This document shows, one piece after another, positions 21,516-31,848 of a DNA stretch of 64,000 nucleotides. The DNA lies in NCBI GenBank assembly GCA_030248295.1, contig JASANH010000230.1:124001-188000 (forward strand), given 5' to 3'. The stretch is from Mesodorylaimus sp. YZB2_4 (taxonomy: Eukaryota > Nematoda > Enoplea > Dorylaimida > Dorylaimidae). The translations under genes were made by a program, and so were the position numbers. Numbering within the stretch: the stretch's first letter is position 1; every line of letters starts with the position of its first letter. The notes beneath the pieces are model-generated. The model saw only the letters and a list, made by a program, of their open reading frames with translations. It searched no databases and was not told the origin of the DNA.

Positions 21516-23021
21516 TCAACCATACACCATATTGCTTTCCAGCTGGATCGTCCTGTCGAGGAGACGAATCTGCGGGCTAACAAGCCGAACACCGTTTGTT
21601 ACAGGGATGGGCAGCCCTACCGCCAAATACTCATTAATCGTGGATAGGAGTATGGGTTTAGCCAGTAAAGGCAGCTGCGTTTCTATTAACTCCTTAAAAT
21701 CCTGTGACAGCACAGTTTCAACCACGCTAAGATGAAGCTCGTTAATGTCCACTTCTCCAAACAGTCGCAAGTTCTCGACACGACCTTGAAGGGAGGCCTG
21801 GAAGCGTAGCTGGATTTCTGCAATGGACGCGCGGGTACAGGTAAACCCAGTTGCACAGGCTGCAGTATGGAGATGCAATGTCGCATTTGCATCAAGTTCC
21901 GCTGGGCCGTCTCTCTTCACATTCACAAGGGGCGGGGAAGAGGTCTCGCAGTCCACCTCGGCCGTCTCGACATTTGGAAACAGACTGCCGACTTCTGGTA
22001 ATAACCTTCCGAGGCATATCACATCGTTACCGCAGCGCAGTCTCAAATACTGTCCGATCCTGGGATCATCCTTGGTGAAGGTGTGATTGAACACTCCCGC
22101 CTGGTGACCGATGTACAGTATATCGTTGATCACCTTATCGCTGATCCAACCGAACACCATTTTATTCCCGTGAATCTGTTCAATCAGGGGTGTTTGAGGG
22201 TATGGCGATACTATGTTTGGCAACTGTGGATATGACACGCTGCCTAGAAATAACAATTGACAGCAAGAGATTGTTGCACAGCATGATTTCTTACCTTTCA
22301 ATCCAAGCTCTATATAATCCTGCGTGATCGCTGGATCCGCTACTAAGCCATAGTCCAGGCTGAACTTTTGGGCCAACAAAATCTGAACAGGGAAGGAAGC
22401 TAATTTGGCGTTGACTTCGTTCATTATAAAATCGCGCCCTTTCTCGCAAACTGTGCGTTCAAGTTTAGGTTTATACTCCTTGGCTATTCGGCCGCTAAAC
22501 AAACTGAGAATCCATCCCAACGGTCCTTCTCCGCGAATATCCGTATCGAGACTTTGGATCGAGGCCTGGCATTGTGTGTCCATCACTTTTGGATGCCCGT
22601 CAGCTGTGCGGCCAAAACTGGCTGAGATTTGAATATTGACTCCGTTAGCATTAGCTAAGACGTCGACCGTGGTGCAGAAATTGAATAGGAACCTTTTGCA
22701 GGCGTGCACATTCAAAATCGCTCCGATTCCCCCATTCGTCAATCGCATAGTGATTGTGTTTGGCGGTTGCAGGGTGTACGAGTGTGTGGGCGCGTTGAAT
22801 GAGGTCACGCGGATATTCCTGGCTTGGACATTTTCCTCAATTATGTCTGGAATTCGTATATTTCTGATTTCCTGATTTAGAATATTCGAAGCTACTTCAT
22901 TTGAGTAGTCGAGTCCAAGGCGAGTCACACGCAATTTCAGGCCAGGCTGATCAGATTGGGCTACGATTGGCTGATTGACAAAGAAAGAGAGTAAGCAGAG
23001 TATGAAGACACTCGACTGCAT
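21516..23021 (-). CDS. BPI/LBP/CETP-family lipid-binding secreted protein
   Basis: The minus-strand gene has exons 23021-22295 and 22243-21516, separated by a 51-nt GT-AG intron that also reads open. Splicing replaces 17 Cys-rich codons and gives LGLKGSVSYPQLP. From the chosen Met the protein has about 484 residues, close to the family norm of 450-490. It starts with a signal peptide (MQSSVFILCLLSFFV), followed by a first barrel (LKLRVTRLGLDYSNEVASN) and a C-terminal barrel ending PIPVTNGVRLVSPQ, which parallels the BPI C-terminal strand. Family members bind lipopolysaccharide or other lipids extracellularly. The upstream in-frame Met at 23042 would leave almost no 5' UTR after the TATA box, so the Met at 23021 is preferred. 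Confidence 0.85.
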   Translation of the reverse strand: MQSSVFILCLLSFFVNQPIVAQSDQPGLKLRVTRLGLDYSNEVASNILNQEIRNIRIPDIIEENVQARNIRVTSFNAPTHSYTLQPPNTITMRLTNGGIGAILNVHACKRFLFNFCTTVDVLANANGVNIQISASFGRTADGHPKVMDTQCQASIQSLDTDIRGEGPLGWILSLFSGRIAKEYKPKLERTVCEKGRDFIMNEVNAKLASFPVQILLAQKFSLDYGLVADPAITQDYIELGLKGKKSCCATISCCQLLFLGSVSYPQLPNIVSPYPQTPLIEQIHGNKMVFGWISDKVINDILYIGHQAGVFNHTFTKDDPRIGQYLRLRCGNDVICLGRLLPEVGSLFPNVETAEVDCETSSPPLVNVKRDGPAELDANATLHLHTAACATGFTCTRASIAEIQLRFQASLQGRVENLRLFGEVDINELHLSVVETVLSQDFKELIETQLPLLAKPILLSTINEYLAVGLPIPVTNGVRLVSPQIRLLDRTIQLESNMVYG

Positions 23022-23076
23022 AGTTTCTGGATCACCTTGCAATGAAAGGGCATTCAGTCAGCGCGAAGAAAAGTGT

Positions 23077-23084
23077 CTTTTATA
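23077..23084 (-). promoter_or_regulatory. TATA box of the BPI/LBP-like gene
   Basis: TATAAAAG on the minus strand, about 56-63 bp upstream of the preferred start codon. Confidence 0.6.
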
Positions 23085-24239
23085 GAGACAGTAGCCCCTG
23101 GGTTAGTTCAGATTAATATTCTGGACGTGTTGCAGCTTTTGCTCATCCATAATTCATGCAGTTGGGTTAGTGTAACTGGCACACTGACTGTTAGCAAGCA
23201 GCACAGTCGTAACCTGGAAAATGTTGGCTGACAATGAGTGTGTCGTGATGGCTGTTGCATTTCTGACACAGCACCGCCGACACTTTAAAAATTAAATTTA
23301 GAGTAGCAAGCGGAAAGCATCCGAGTTCGGCGAACAGACAGGAATTCCCTATAGTATGCCATCTGTATGCGGCTGATCCACCTGTAATGGGCGCATTCAA
23401 TTCAGCAGAAGACATATCCGGGTGGATGGCGTGAGTTCACAACAAGCCACAACGAAGCCGGTCCAGTCATACTGTAGTATGGGATTATCGAAGAGTCAAG
23501 ATGGAATTGGAGGGTTCAGTGTAGAGGCGTAAGTGAATTTGGGGTCTTTCACATGGCACATTTGAGATTGGATTTCAATTTTTGAGTTCTCTAACACTTT
23601 TAGATGATGCATCAGATTGGCACTGGGTGACTCTTATGACTTGATAAACAGCATCACAAACTTCGCGCTACACATGGCCATTCCATGTCAACCTCGCGAT
23701 GTCCCAACGAGCACAGTTACTCATCTTCGACATTGTGCGCGTGCAGTACGTGGAACACCCTCAAACGGCTGCTGTGCTTACAAAGGTGGAAGGAGGCTGA
23801 AAGTCATACTTCACAACATGAAGCATGCTAAATTCAATAGACTGAGAGGTAATGTTTTTGAGACAGGCTTTCTGTATGGGGCGACCCAGGGGATGCCAAG
23901 TGAAATTTTTTGACCCATATTTTATGTATGAATTAGATGCACCCATGAGTGGTGATAGTGACGCAACGATGCTTCTCTGTGCACACTCGACTTTCATGGG
24001 ATTAACCCAAAAAAGGTTTTTTAGAAGTGCTTCGACGATATCGGCTATAACTCACTGATCTTTCGGTCTTCCCTGATCATCGACACATCAGCGTGTTCAC
24101 AAATAAGCGAGGAATCGAATAGTTGTCGCGAACAGTTTCTACCTTCTACCTGTCTCGAGATATTGGGCGCCAAAGTCGGAGATAACCTCCAAATTTACGG
24201 TTTTTATACCTCCTGTTCGTTTATGCTAACTTGGAGACG
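23085..24239. other. Intergenic, no gene seen
   Basis: Spacer between the BPI/LBP-like gene and the LINE remnant. Only short, mutually overlapping frames are present. The missing 3' part of the LINE (reverse transcriptase) is not detectable here. Confidence 0.45.
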
Positions 24240-24407
24240 GGGTTTGACCAGCCTGAAATATGCCCTATCCATCTAGCTTTCAGCATGACTCAGCTGCCGC
24301 CCCAGCATTTATTTCCCCCGCCGTTGTGAACAGACTCGCATACTGCCTCCTGACTTCTCCAATGACTTCCAGCTACTTCTCATACAAGGTGCCATCAGCT
24401 CCTCGAA

Positions 24408-25643
24408 TCACATATACAGCTCTGGCTTCCGCCGAGTTTTTTGCATCAATTTAGCGGTCGTCAGTGTGAACTGATCAGTTGCCAAGTCTCTATAATGTGT
24501 TTTACTTAGTCTTCTCCTAACCTCTTCACGGTCTAAAGCCCTTAGCCTATGCCTGACGTCGCAGAATTCCGATTTCAGTAACTCAGTAGACGGGTGCACC
24601 CCCAAGCATTTCTTTGCTTTATCTAACTCTTTCTCTAACCAGATTCGCCTTTGCCTGTACTCCCTATCCGACTTCTGTTTTCGAGCCTTGCATAATGCCC
24701 CTACCTCCTGTTTACACTCCTCCCACATAATCAGAACCTCTTGATTATGGGCAGCGTTTATTTTAGCCTTTAGAATCTGTAACTTTTCCCTGACACTTCT
24801 TTGCAACAATTCATCATGTGCAAGAGAGTCAATATCAAGCTTCCAGGCAGAAGGTCCTCTTCTTATTTTTGCGAAGGCTACACTAAATTCTACCTCGAAA
24901 ATTTTATGGTTCGACCAGCCAGTATTAGTAAACTTGTGCTTCACATAAGAGTCGACCATGTTTTCAGTACCATATATCCTATCCAGACGCCCCTGCGTTT
25001 TGGAGCTATGGGCTAGATAAGAAAATTCTCTTTCCTCTGCATGATGTGTCCGAAAAATATCATGCAGTTTTAGTTTCGAGGAAATTTTCCGAAATTCCTT
25101 CAATCCGCTTTCAGGGTAGGAGGTGAGCTCGCTGCGATCTAGTTCTTTTGACTCTACGAAGTTGAAATCTCCAAAGCGTATACATGCGTCGTGATACCTG
25201 AACCTTTGCAAAGTCATCTCGTAAAATTCATCATAAAAAACACTCCTCTGCGCCTCCTGAGCAGGAGCGTAGAGACCCACAACAAGAAAGATTTTGATCT
25301 CATACTTCACACTCAAAACTACAGCACGACCTGGTATGCTGGTCAGTCTTGTTATTTCCGAAAAAAGAGAGTTTCTGTTACCCAACACGCACACACCCGC
25401 ACTGAACTCGTTAGAGAAAGAGTGATGGATCCTAAATCTCTGCTCAAAAATACTGTCAAAATAAGCTGCCCCCTTGGGACTCCTGAAGTGCGTTTCTTGT
25501 AAACACAGCATTTCATAATGTTTAACGAGTTCATAGGTAGCAAGAATTTTAGGTATTATATCTCTTAGTCCCGCTGCTTTGTAAGTTGCGAAAAGGATCT
25601 TGTTAGTTCCCGTTTTGTAAATGGGGAAAAAAAGAAAAAACAA
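24408..25643 (-). pseudogene. LINE ORF2 fragment: endonuclease domain
   Basis: A 411-residue open frame with an endonuclease/exonuclease/phosphatase fold, the enzyme that nicks target DNA for LINE retrotransposition. Seen: LCLQETHF (catalytic Glu), RFGDFNFV (Asp/Asn) and, near the domain end, GWSNHKIFEV, where the usual S-D-H is S-N-H. The N-terminal motif usually containing Asn reads ATYKAAGLRD. These two departures suggest a weakened or dead active site. After the endonuclease a charged linker runs to the stop, and the reverse transcriptase is missing. Confidence 0.75.
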
Positions 25644-25704
25644 ACAAACAAACTGACTGAACCTAGCATATGTATATGCTGCACTTCGTGCCAGGACAAT
25701 AACG

Positions 25705-26928
25705 TTAGACTAACATTTCTAACGTGGATTCAACGGCTCCTCCTGTTGCTGCTCGTCTGTGCTCAAGTCGCCACTTGTATATATCTTGCGTTTGTTCTTG
25801 TCCAATCTCCTCTTTTCTTCTTCTCCTCTTTTCTTCTTCGATTTCCTTCACCTCATTCTCGTAACTCGTCAACACCATCATTCGATCTCGCAGTTGTGTC
25901 AGCAGATGACCAAAAGCATTTTGGCCTCTCCATTTTCGTGGGTCATTGATGTCAGGATCATTTCGAGCTAATCCCACTCCCCATCGGGTGTCACTCGGAT
26001 TTGCCTCCACAAGTGTGCCTGGAGCTGTCCTGAAAAGAGCCTTGCGCGATTCAGGGTTCTCAAATTTTTTTCTGTTTGCCTTGCTCAAATCACCTGGCTT
26101 TTCCACATCTCATTCCATCGTCTCTCCCAGTTTCTTCGCATGTGCTTTAGTTTTCGCCTTCAAGATTTTTGTTTCCATTGCCTTGTCCCCCACCTTTTCT
26201 GCTTTCGCCTTAAACAGAAACTGCTCAGTCGACGAGTAGCCCTGACTGTCAATCGTGAAGGCACAAGGGTAGTGATTCGAAAAGGGCGATATCTTCGTGA
26301 AAAAAGGAATATACTTCGTTGACTCTCCCATACTCGTTACTGTTGACCTTGCTCCTTGGATCACTGGTTGCACATTGGTCAGCGCTTGCAAAGGTGGGAA
26401 ATCTGCATCTTGCATTTCGTTGCTTGGTTCGATTGTCGCAGCCACGGGCTTTGAAACAATTTTTGCTCGGAAACCCCCATAGTTCCCTTTCGCGCGGGCA
26501 GCATTGGAGGCAGGATCGTGATCAGCATAGGGACATTCCTTCACTACGTGCCCTTGCTCTTGACAACGGTAGCAATACAGTGGCTTGCCTGGGTACCATA
26601 TCTGAATCCACAATTGACGTTTTTCGACTTTTGACATATAACTGGCGTTATCTGGCACTTGCATTTCTGTCGACATCGTGACTTTAACAGATCTTCCACC
26701 GTTTCTGATCTCCGTGTTTGGCCACATCGACCATTGCATTTCTGATGTCGCCTCAATGCCTTTACTTTTCAGCCAATCGTTGCTATCGCTCTGCTTCTCA
26801 GTAATTGGGAATCCGAAAAGATAAATGACCTTTTTCTTTTGCAACGGTCTAGGTGTTTCCAATGCAATGTAAATGCCAGAAATCGATAATTTCTCTTTGA
26901 CTGCCGGATGCCTCGCTTCTTTCGTCGC
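25705..26928 (-). pseudogene. LINE ORF1: CCHC zinc knuckle plus NADAR domain, one in-frame stop
   Basis: One reading frame broken by a single TGA at 26112-26110. The first part has a Gag-like segment (KVIYLFGFPI ... LWIQIWYPGKP) and a zinc knuckle CYRCQEQGHVVKEC. Next comes a NADAR domain: PFSNHYPCAFTID, YSSTEQFLF, KILKAK, the stop, then DTRWGVGLARNDPDI and KWRGQNAFGHLL. These correspond to the conserved EQ, WGxGL and WxGxNxLG signatures of YbiA/NADAR proteins. A Glu/Arg-rich coiled segment ends the ORF. Known NADAR enzymes are N-glycosidases that act on ADP-ribosylated guanine or riboflavin intermediates. The stop could be decay (CGA to TGA) or, less likely, readthrough. Confidence 0.78.
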
Positions 26929-26946
26929 TTAGATCAATCTTATTAT

Positions 26947-27018
26947 CTGTTTTCTTTGGGAATGTACACGCGGACTATTCTTTAACGCGGCAGGCGTGTA
27001 TATTCCCAAAGAAAACAG
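26947..27018. repeat. Near-perfect hairpin inside the LINE 5' region
   Basis: Arms 26947-26971 and 26994-27018 are 25-bp inverted copies with one mismatch around a 22-nt spacer. It breaks the start of ORF1, and the coding frame differs on the two sides. Confidence 0.8.
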
Positions 27019-27245
27019 GTTATATGCTTTTCGGATGCTTGTACTTAAACATAGGGTGCAGTTCTTTTCGATTTTCCCGAGATATTGCCAGAATAATCTC
27101 GCTAGCGCTTCTATCCAGTAAGTCATTTGATTCCAACGAAATATAAGCGGAAATCGATAACCCTTCATTAATCTCAATGTTGCCTATGCTCGTCTGATCA
27201 ATTTCCATCATGCTGGGAACACCTCTCCCAACTGGGATGAGCAAA

Positions 27246-28699
27246 TCTGATGTAATTTACAAAATCGATTGATTGCACACCAAAGAATCGTTCCAGGTTT
27301 GAAAAAAACAGGCTCTTGTTGGGCGCGTAAACAACTCAAAAAAGAGAGGAAAGGAGACCCGACCTACCAAGGCGGCGTCTGATACTCGTTCTCCAGTAAG
27401 TGTACCTAGGCGCAGAACGGCTGGTTCGGGTCAGGTCCTTCCCACACATGCATGACCCAGTCTGATGTCATTGTGTCTGCCGGATCACAAACAGCGGGAT
27501 GATAATAAATCCTTGTTTTGTTCCTCGATGTACTGTATTGCTTGAATATGGCTACAACAGCTGAATATCGGGTCATATTTCATACAGCTAGTCTTTCACA
27601 CACAACACTTTTCTGAGCGAAAGCCTTCCCCCCCCCCCCCGTCTGTAAGGTGATCTATTTCAAACGAATACCAAGTATTTTGGAGTATGGAATAACCTTG
27701 ATCTAATTCCGCTATAACCACGAGGATATTACAATAAAAAATCGCCACCTGTCTCATCGTCAGCCATTTTAAACGCTGTTGGAATCCCATGGTCGAAGAT
27801 TGACCAAAACCTTTTACGCCTGTGTTTGACGTTCTGGTTTGCGATCGGTTGTGCCGCCTTCAGGATAGAATTCAGTGCCGGTTTCCCACCTTTCTGGATG
27901 ACCGTAGGGCAGTATTTGCTTGCATCTTTACTCGACCCTTAATTTTTTCATTCTGGCTCGCCCTTGATGCTCAAAAGTATTTCTCGCCTTCAATGAGGAC
28001 AAAATCCCTAACTTATTTCACTTTTTCTGAGAGAAATTTTTGTATTTCGGGAACGTGCTTTCTACTCTAAGCCGTTAAAATTATGACCCATCACCTAAAC
28101 TCCACTTTGATCGACCAGACAGCAAATTTTTGCCCTCCTGGTGCGCTAAAAATTCGCGCTGCAGTGAGCTCCACTAGGGATCTATTACTGCTGCAGACTT
28201 AAGGGCAAAGTGCATTCTAGAACCGATGGCGGAATAATGAAAAAAGCGTATGATATTCAGACATAGCAGTTGTTCCTACTGTATAGAAATTAGCCCAAAT
28301 TTTGAACCTACTGTAAGGTTGGTAAAAATATTTGGTTTGATTGCCTACTGGGCTTATTGCCTACTCCAAAAAGTATGCATACAAGTTTGCGTATTGCGTA
28401 TCTTTGCTGTAGTCAGTGCATCCAGTATATTCAGTCCCATGCTGTAACTAAATACGTGACCGTGTCAGCAAATAAATAACCATTCTGAAGAACATGAAAG
28501 AGTTGTAGACTGGAAGAATTGCTGGACTTGGATCCTGAATTTCGATGTTGAGCAATTCCAAAATCGCGTTTCGCATGAAGCCACCTCGCGAGGTGACTTC
28601 AACCTAAAACGCTAACGATAAGAAAAACGGTCAAAATTCATGTAAATTTTAGGATTTTGAAGTGATGGCAAAATGACACAGTGGCAAAATGTGCACAGG
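27246..28699. other. Intergenic, no gene seen
   Basis: Contains a poly-C run near 27630-27641. Short frames show no domains. A segment at about 28220-28265 resembles one at 8590-8620 over some 25 bases and may be an old repeat. Confidence 0.4.
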
Positions 28700-29113
28700 T
28701 ACTTTGAGGAGGACCGACATGAGGCTGCAAGACACTAGGCCGCAGACATGAGGACGCGGACGTTGGGACGAAAGACAATAGGACGCGGCGACTTTAGGAC
28801 GCGGACAATGTGACGCGGCCGTCGGACGCAAGACAGTAGGACGCAGTTCCGCGGTCTTGTGACGACTCCCCACTTGGTCGTTTCCATAATTTTTTCCCCA
28901 ATATGCATTTAACGTTACGACTTGGGTTGCAAAAGGCAGCACGTATGTGAAAGGATGTGTGCGAAGATAGGCTATGCACAACCAGCTGGAAGATAAGGTC
29001 GAGGCAGGTGCTGCATAGGCGCAACGATGCAGGTCCTGCGTCCTATTGTCTAGCGTCCTAACGTCCGCGTCCTAATATCTGTGGCCTACTGTCTTGCGGC
29101 CTAGCGTCATAGC
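28700..29113. repeat. Foldback element with internally repeated arms
   Basis: The left arm (about 28700-28855) consists of degenerate short units around AGGACGCxxGACxATAGGACGC. The right arm (about 29030-29113) contains the same units in reverse complement. Shared pieces include TAGGCCGCA, GCGGACGTT and AGACAATAGGACGC. About 175 bp of unrelated sequence lies between. This is the architecture of foldback DNA transposons. No transposase is present. Confidence 0.7.
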
Positions 29114-29311
29114 TCCTTACTTTGACACACTTTCTAGTGAGGGATTTCGATTGCACCCTTACACCCCTTGCGTACGGGCCTGTTTTACGTTAAATAAAAC
29201 CGCTTTTATAACGATTGCTTTGTGACAAATACAGTATATCGAGGCAAGTGCCAGACTGATTTATAAATTTTTAATGGGTGAACTATCGATATATACAACC
29301 ATAAGCATAAG

Positions 29312-30812
29312 TTATACCCACTTTCTGCCACCAACACCGAATACAATGACTGTGAATGCTGTCACAGATGCCCAAGTCATAGAACCCGCTGAAGCTCCAC
29401 TAGCCATTCCCGATTCGTCGATTAACTTGGCTCTGAATGCGGTTGCGGACAATGCGGCTGGGGCTGGGCAGCTGCCTTCTTCATTTGCCATGGACAAGCA
29501 CCATGGCAAACCCCGTAAAACATATTTCTTATCAACCAATCGCCAAACTGCCACTGCATCTTGGCGACAAGGGATCATTGTCGGTTCTGGAACGTGTAGG
29601 ACATCTTTTTCTGTCACGTAAGCCACCAGAGCTCGCTGACACGATGGCTTAGCTTGTTTGGCTTCAGCGTCGTTCATTGTCGAGTTACCACGACCAGGTA
29701 CGAATCGATCGATCAGTTCACACACCGCCATAAGATTAGCGGACAGTGCACTAGCACTCGTCTGCACACTCCGCCACCAACTTTCTAACTGATCAGTAGA
29801 AGGAAAGTAATCAGCGGAACCCAACCGGGTCGCGTCGCCTCCGACCACTCTACGATGCGTCCAGTCGATCCTCTCCGCAATGGATTGTACGCCAAATTTA
29901 CGCTCCAGTTTTCCGCAATGTACTTTTTCTTCAGCTGCATCGCTTTTGATCTTAGCTAAAACGCACTGGTTGATTTCCGTCATGCTCACCACATGGACTT
30001 GACCAGTGACATTTTTCTTTGCGCAGTGCTTTCGTGTGACAATGATCTCAATCCAACCACCAACTGTGCCGCCTATTGGGAAATGAGTGCCATAACGATC
30101 AAAAAACTTCCACCAAAGGTCATTTTCCCCAGTCGCATTCTGATTCGTCCTATGAATGGCATTGGACAAGTCAGGTATCATTTCGGGATTTAAAGCCAAT
30201 CGATCGTTGGGACGTAAACGAAATATGCCAGTGATCTTTTCCAAATACAATCGAATTAGCGGCATATTCGCTTGCCAAATCGTTTGTTCATCGTACCAAT
30301 AGAAATCACCACCCGGAACACGGGATGTCTTGTAAGCGTCAGGCAAAATGATTGATCGAAGGTTCCTATCATAAGTCATGTCAGGCTGGACCAAAATACT
30401 TTTTCGTTTTTTCAGATCCAAAAACGCGTCGTGTGCATTCTCGAATATGGATGACTGGAATTCCAGCACAGTCGACGGATCGTCAATGTACGTGAAATGG
30501 GCTAGATTATGGGAGAGCAGGGGCAAAGGGTGGCGGGATTGTACGCCCTCACTGACCTCTGCTCGTCTGCAATCAGCGTGTCGACGCACGTGAGCATCCA
30601 CATAGTGCCAGTCCAGAACTGGAAGGGTATAACCCAGAATAAGATTATAACCGAGATAATTATTCGTGAAATTGTCCGTGTTTAAGACAAGGTCGTTCTT
30701 CCTGATTAGACATCGACGCCGAAAGTGATCAGCGCAATCGAGTTCGTCCTTGGTGTTGTTACAATCGATTTTGTTATCGCAGACGAGATCTGCACTTATG
30801 CATTCACCATCC
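29312..30812 (-). CDS. LDLa-MACPF domain protein (large 3' exon)
   Basis: The exon starts after a TTTCAG acceptor at 30813 and runs to the stop at 29312, encoding 499 residues. The 5' exon with the expected signal peptide was not found. Seen in order: an LDL-receptor class A repeat (CISADLVCDNKIDC, then DELDC); the start of the MACPF domain (YLGYNLILGYTLPVLDW); the MACPF signature YGTHFPIGGTVGGW; and a Cys-containing C-terminal part ending in a hydrophobic segment (SMTWASVTAFTVIVFGVG) that may be a membrane or GPI-type tail. MACPF proteins can insert into membranes and include complement and perforin relatives as well as developmental proteins. Whether this one forms pores is unknown. The first part of the gene may lie beyond the MITE and the gypsy insertion. 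Confidence 0.8.
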
Positions 30813-31290
30813 CTGAAAGGGGCACATATGATTTTCGAACTATTTCACACTTCTGCTAACAGTTTTTCAAAAGGACACACACCACAGTATTTCTCGCTGT
30901 TCTAGCGAAAGTGCGAAAGGAGCTTTTAGTGTGTATTTTAAGAAGCGTGATAAATCTTTCTTTTCACTGGGTGGGCATGCACGCGTTGCAGCAGCATTGC
31001 AACAAGTGCATTGGTCTCAGGGGAGGTTACTGTTTGTAGAGAAGGAATAAGTGTCATTGAACTGTGAAGTTTTAATTAAAATGTGGTGGGAGCCGCGGTG
31101 GCTCATTGTCAGTTCGTTGAGGCGTTGCTCCCGCTTAAGCCCGCAAACCTGACTGGGAGGCCGCAGTTTTGTTGGCTATAACGGCAGTTTACTAATCGTA
31201 AGTCCGTCGCTGGCCTTGCTCGTTGGGCTATAGGTGACTCACCTGGTACCGTCCAGTGGCGGAGCCGAACGAGTAAAGAATTGGGAAACT
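30813..31290. other. Upstream intron or flank of the MACPF gene
   Basis: Directly 5' of the MACPF exon acceptor. No further coding exon was identified. A GC-richer patch at 31085-31270 could be an old repeat. Confidence 0.4.
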
Positions 31291-31417
31291 GGGGCCAGTT
31301 TCACAATCGCCTAGGACATGTCTTAAATATGAGGACACCGTAAGTCCTATCTTACATCATGGCGATTTTATCGTCCTAACTTTAGGACATGTCCCAGCTG
31401 ATTGTGAAACTGGCCCC
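31291..31417. mobile_element. MITE with 32-bp terminal inverted repeats
   Basis: The ends are GGGGCCAGTTTCACAATC inward on both sides, continuing after five mismatched bases into GGACATGTC. The 127-bp element has no coding capacity. No clear target duplication is visible, so the superfamily is not assigned. Confidence 0.75.
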
Positions 31418-31431
31418 TGGTTCTCGGACAC

Positions 31432-31605
31432 AAGGGGGGGGGGGACCACCCCCCCCTCCCCCCCCCCTCCCCCGGGGGCCCCCCCGGGGGGGGGGGGCAA
31501 GAAGGGGGGGCCCCGGGGGGGCCCCCCCCCCCCCCCCCCCCCTCTACCACCACCCCCCGCGGGCGGGAAAGGGGAAAAGGGGGGGGGGGCCCGGGGGGGG
31601 GGGGG
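31432..31605. repeat. G/C homopolymer block
   Basis: About 174 bp made almost entirely of alternating runs of G and C, each up to about 20 long, between the MITE and the gypsy element. The open frames across it are artefacts of composition. It may be real simple sequence or a poorly resolved assembly region. Confidence 0.8.
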
Positions 31606-31610
31606 GACGG

Positions 31611-31820
31611 TGTTATGTTAAAGACCCGAGCAGAGAAAACTACTTTACTAGTCCGTAACAAGCAGAGCAAGTGAGCCGTAGGTGCGCTGCGCTAGTGCTA
31701 GAAGCTGGTAACATTCTCGTAGAAGTAACCTTTGCGGTAGCCTAATCATAAGCGGTGCGTAAGCGTGGCGTGAGACTATGACTTGGCAAGTATGCAAACT
31801 ACCAATGCGTTTACATCACA
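31611..31820 (-). repeat. 3' LTR of the gypsy element
   Basis: A 210-bp repeat identical to 36179-36388 except for one visible substitution. In element orientation it is the 3' LTR. Confidence 0.95.
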
Positions 31821-31848
31821 TATCTCCCCATCGAAAAAAAAGCTTCGC

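Larger units (their letters stand above)
24240..27245 (-). mobile_element. Degenerate LINE with NADAR-bearing ORF1, 3'-incomplete
   Basis: Minus-strand non-LTR retrotransposon remnant. From 5' to 3' it holds a damaged ORF1 start (about 27245-26930, interrupted by a hairpin), an ORF1 with zinc knuckle and NADAR domain (26928-25705), and an ORF2 start with an apurinic-type endonuclease (25643-24408). After ORF2 a frameshift leads into a short linker-like sequence (VIRGADGTLYEK, then RRQYASLF) at about 24420-24270 and then stops. No reverse transcriptase follows, so the element is truncated or deleted at its 3' end. The ORF layout suggests the L1/Tx1 group, but the clade is uncertain without RT. 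Confidence 0.75.

Noticed and set aside
25705..26106. Stand-alone host NADAR gene
   Set aside because: The frame is continuous with the zinc-knuckle ORF1 upstream apart from one stop and lies directly before a LINE endonuclease, so it belongs to the retrotransposon.
31368..31670. Pro/Gly-rich open frames on both strands
   Set aside because: They are produced by the G/C homopolymer block and have no start context or domain.
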